A stretch of DNA of 8,078 bases from Variovorax sp. (lineage in GTDB: Bacteria; Pseudomonadota; Gammaproteobacteria; Burkholderiales; Burkholderiaceae_C). How positions within the stretch are numbered: the first letter of the stretch is position 1; each line of letters opens with the position of its first letter. The position numbers and the translations under genes were made by a program. The DNA lies in the NCBI GenBank assembly GCA_028292145.1, contig JAQGMX010000232.1, positions 1 through 8,078 on the forward strand. Direction: 5' to 3'. The notes beneath the pieces are model-generated. The model worked only from the letters and a program-made list of their open reading frames with translations. It did no database searches and was not told the origin of the DNA. Below, piece after piece: positions 6,791 to 8,078 of the stretch.

Positions 6791-6799
6791 ACCGAACAC

Positions 6800-7717
6800 A
6801 TGGACCAGATCCAGGCAATGCGGATCTTCGCCCGGGTCGTGGAGTCCGGTAGCTTCACGCGCGCGGCGGATTCGCTGGCGCTTCCCAAAGGCACGGTGAC
6901 CAAGCAGATTCAGGCGCTCGAAGCGCGGGTGCGCGTGAAGTTGCTCAACCGCACCACGCGCCGCGTCACCGTGACGGCCGACGGCGCCGCCTATTACGAG
7001 CGCGCATCGCGCCTGCTGGTCGATCTCGACGACCTCGACGCCAGCATGACCAACGCGCAGGCCACGCCGCAGGGACGACTACGCATCGATGTCGGCTCCG
7101 CGACGGCAAGTCTGGTCCTGATTCCTGCACTGTCGACTTTTTACGACCGCTTTCCGGACATCCAGCTCGACCTCGGCGTGAGCGACCGCGTGATCGATCT
7201 GGTTGCCGACAACGTCGACTGCGTGATCCGCATCGGCGAAGTGACCGACCAGTCGCTGGTCGCGCGCCGCATCGGTCATCTACCCTTCATCATCACTGCG
7301 TCGCCCGGCTATCTGAAGCGGCACGGCGTACCGGTGCATCCGCACGATCTGGAGAGCAAGGGACACAGGCTCGTGAACCAGTTTTCCGGCAGCACGCGGC
7401 GCATGTATCCGCACGAGTTCAACAAGGACGGCGAGCGGATCGAGCTGACGATGCCGTACAAGATCGCGATCAATGAAACCAAGGCGCACACCAACGCGGT
7501 GCTCGCCGGGCTCGGCATCTCGCAGATGGTCACCTTCATCGCGCAGCCCCACATCGAGAGCGGTTCGCTGGTACAGGTGCTGCCGGACTGGACGCGCGAT
7601 CCGCTGCCGGTCTACGTGGTGTATCCGCCGAACCGCCACCTGAGCGCCAAGGTGCGGGCGTTCGTCGATTGGGCGGCGGAACTGTTTGCGAAGCATCCGC
7701 ATCTGCAGCGAGAGTGA
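6800..7717 (+). CDS. LysR-family transcriptional regulator (CrgA-like subgroup)
   Basis: DNA-binding regulator of 305 residues, the normal family length. The N-terminal winged helix-turn-helix spans about 3-62: MRIFARVVESGSFTRAAD (7-24) with the recognition helix in PKGTVTKQIQALE (29-41), then LLNRTTRRVTVTADG (48-62). A linker helix (about 63-90) leads to the periplasmic-binding-protein-like effector domain from GRLRIDVG (92-99) to about residue 297. IPALSTFYDRFPDIQLDL, DCVIRIGEVTDQSLVARRIG and AVLAGLGISQM fit the CrgA-like effector type, common in proteobacteria with many paralogues per genome. The effector cannot be read from sequence. It is divergent from the hydrolase gene and likely acts on the shared intergenic region; control of the efflux operon beyond the hydrolase is plausible but not shown. 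It is not recognisable as MexT. Confidence 0.95.
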   Translation: MDQIQAMRIFARVVESGSFTRAADSLALPKGTVTKQIQALEARVRVKLLNRTTRRVTVTADGAAYYERASRLLVDLDDLDASMTNAQATPQGRLRIDVGSATASLVLIPALSTFYDRFPDIQLDLGVSDRVIDLVADNVDCVIRIGEVTDQSLVARRIGHLPFIITASPGYLKRHGVPVHPHDLESKGHRLVNQFSGSTRRMYPHEFNKDGERIELTMPYKIAINETKAHTNAVLAGLGISQMVTFIAQPHIESGSLVQVLPDWTRDPLPVYVVYPPNRHLSAKVRAFVDWAAELFAKHPHLQRE

Positions 7718-7743
7718 GGTGCGACTGTCGGTATCGGCTGACG

Positions 7744-7769
7744 ACGGTCGAGGCCATCGCCTGAACCGT
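7744..7769 (+). repeat. Stem-loop after the regulator gene, possible transcript end
   Basis: ACGGT pairs with ACCGT and, inside it, AGGC pairs with GCCT around the loop CATC. The two helices are separated by a 2x2 internal loop (CG opposite GA). It starts 26 bases after the regulator's stop codon. No T-run follows, so it is not a standard Rho-independent terminator; it may be a 3'-end structure or chance. Confidence 0.35.
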
Positions 7770-7811
7770 GCATCGGCAGGTGCGACGAAACAATCGTGTT
7801 TTGCAATCTTC

Positions 7812-7816
7812 AGGAG
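7812..7816 (+). promoter_or_regulatory. Ribosome binding site of the small charged protein gene
   Basis: AGGAG followed by 9 bases and ATG at 7826. It selects this ATG over an in-frame GTG at 7796, which lacks a comparable site. Confidence 0.65.
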
Positions 7817-7825
7817 ATCGATTCC

Positions 7826-7999
7826 ATGGCAGCACCCGCAGAGCATAAGAAGTCCGGCATCAACGAAGAACCGGAGATCACCCGTGAGGAAGCGGTGCCT
7901 AACGACGGCCGGGACGTCAAGGGCGAAAAGATGATGAAGGAAGTGACGAACAAGAAGCTCGAGCAGCAGCCGGGCGAAGAGAAGGACGCGGAAGACTGA
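7826..7999 (+). CDS. Small, highly charged, probably disordered hypothetical protein (57 aa)
   Basis: I do not recognise this protein. Its 57 residues are very rich in Glu, Asp and Lys, with no Cys, Phe, Trp or Tyr and very few large hydrophobic residues. It has no signal peptide or membrane segment and is expected to be cytosolic and mostly unfolded. The middle (KGEKMMKEVTNKKLEQQ, 32-48) could form a short amphipathic or charged helix. A clear AGGAG and ATG support translation. The gene lies 108 bases after the regulator on the same strand and may share its transcript or have its own promoter; none was recognised. Codons are more A-rich than in neighbouring genes, largely because of Lys and Glu content. 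Small acidic proteins of this kind are sometimes stress-related, but nothing in the sequence shows that here. Confidence 0.7.
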   Translation: MAAPAEHKKSGINEEPEITREEAVPNDGRDVKGEKMMKEVTNKKLEQQPGEEKDAED

Positions 8000-8078
8000 G
8001 CTTTTCGTCGTCAACGCGGGGCAGTCCGCATCGCTGTTTCGAGAGCGCGCTGGGAGGCAAGGTTTGCGACGGCAAGGC
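8000..8078. other. Unassigned right-hand end of the window
   Basis: Seventy-nine bases after the small gene, in which I see no gene start with a ribosome binding site, no terminator with a T-run and no repeat. Confidence 0.4.

Larger units (their letters stand above)
6624..6799. promoter_or_regulatory. Divergent intergenic control region between the hydrolase gene and the LysR-type regulator
   Basis: A 176-base region separates the two divergently transcribed genes, the classic place for LysR-type operators controlling both directions. It holds four short palindromes (6669-6682, 6687-6699, 6732-6752, 6751-6767) and a 9-base direct repeat. I see no convincing sigma-70 promoter in either direction and no exact T-N11-A box that stands out. 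The control role is inferred from layout. Confidence 0.55.

Noticed and set aside
6624..6818. N-terminal extension of the hydrolase from an ATG at 6818
   Set aside because: The added 65 residues are Cys-rich, lack similarity to hydrolase N-termini, span the palindrome-rich control region and overlap the regulator's start.
7786..7803. CGAAACA-ATCG-TGTTTTG hairpin as terminator of the regulator
   Set aside because: The stem is AT-rich and includes a G-U pair, no T-run follows, and it lies just before the small gene's ribosome binding site.
7796..7825. GTG start extending the small protein by 10 residues
   Set aside because: The ATG at 7826 has AGGAG at good spacing and the GTG has none. The extra residues include the only Phe and Cys, unlike the rest of the protein.
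7280..8014. Minus-strand open frame of 244 codons opposite the regulator and small gene
   Set aside because: Antisense to a clear LysR effector domain, with no recognisable motif.

Overview
The window is GC-rich bacterial DNA with long reading frames, Shine-Dalgarno-led starts and tightly spaced genes. The genes present (MexEF-type tripartite efflux pump, CrgA-like LysR regulator, family-IV-like alpha/beta hydrolase) suggest a high-GC Gram-negative proteobacterium. A member of the Burkholderiales is the best guess, inferred from gene style only. No RNA genes, insertion sequences, phage genes or CRISPR arrays are visible, and this looks like ordinary chromosome.

Layout: bases 1-5561 hold a three-gene efflux operon on the minus strand. 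It runs from the periplasmic adaptor (4320-5561) to the inner-membrane RND pump (1051-4299) and then the outer-membrane lipoprotein channel (1-1048, running off the left edge). The gaps are 20 and 2 nt, so the three are very probably one transcript and the last two translationally coupled. Together they should form a proton-driven channel from inner membrane to exterior, exporting drugs or other small hydrophobic compounds.

Upstream of the pump on the same strand is an alpha/beta-hydrolase-fold gene (5709-6623). It ends in a clear Rho-independent terminator (5665-5697), which leaves about 100 bases for the pump operon's own promoter. The hydrolase has lost the catalytic serine (GEEAG replaces GDSAG) and apparently the catalytic histidine (QGW where HGF is expected). 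It is therefore either a pseudoenzyme or an enzyme of altered chemistry, and this is the most unusual feature of the window.

Divergent from the hydrolase, across a 176-base intergenic region full of short palindromes, is a LysR-family regulator (6800-7717, plus strand). The arrangement suggests it controls the hydrolase, itself and possibly the pump. After a 108-base gap comes a small plus-strand gene (7826-7999) for an extremely charged, probably disordered 57-residue protein of unknown function. The last 79 bases hold nothing that can be supported.
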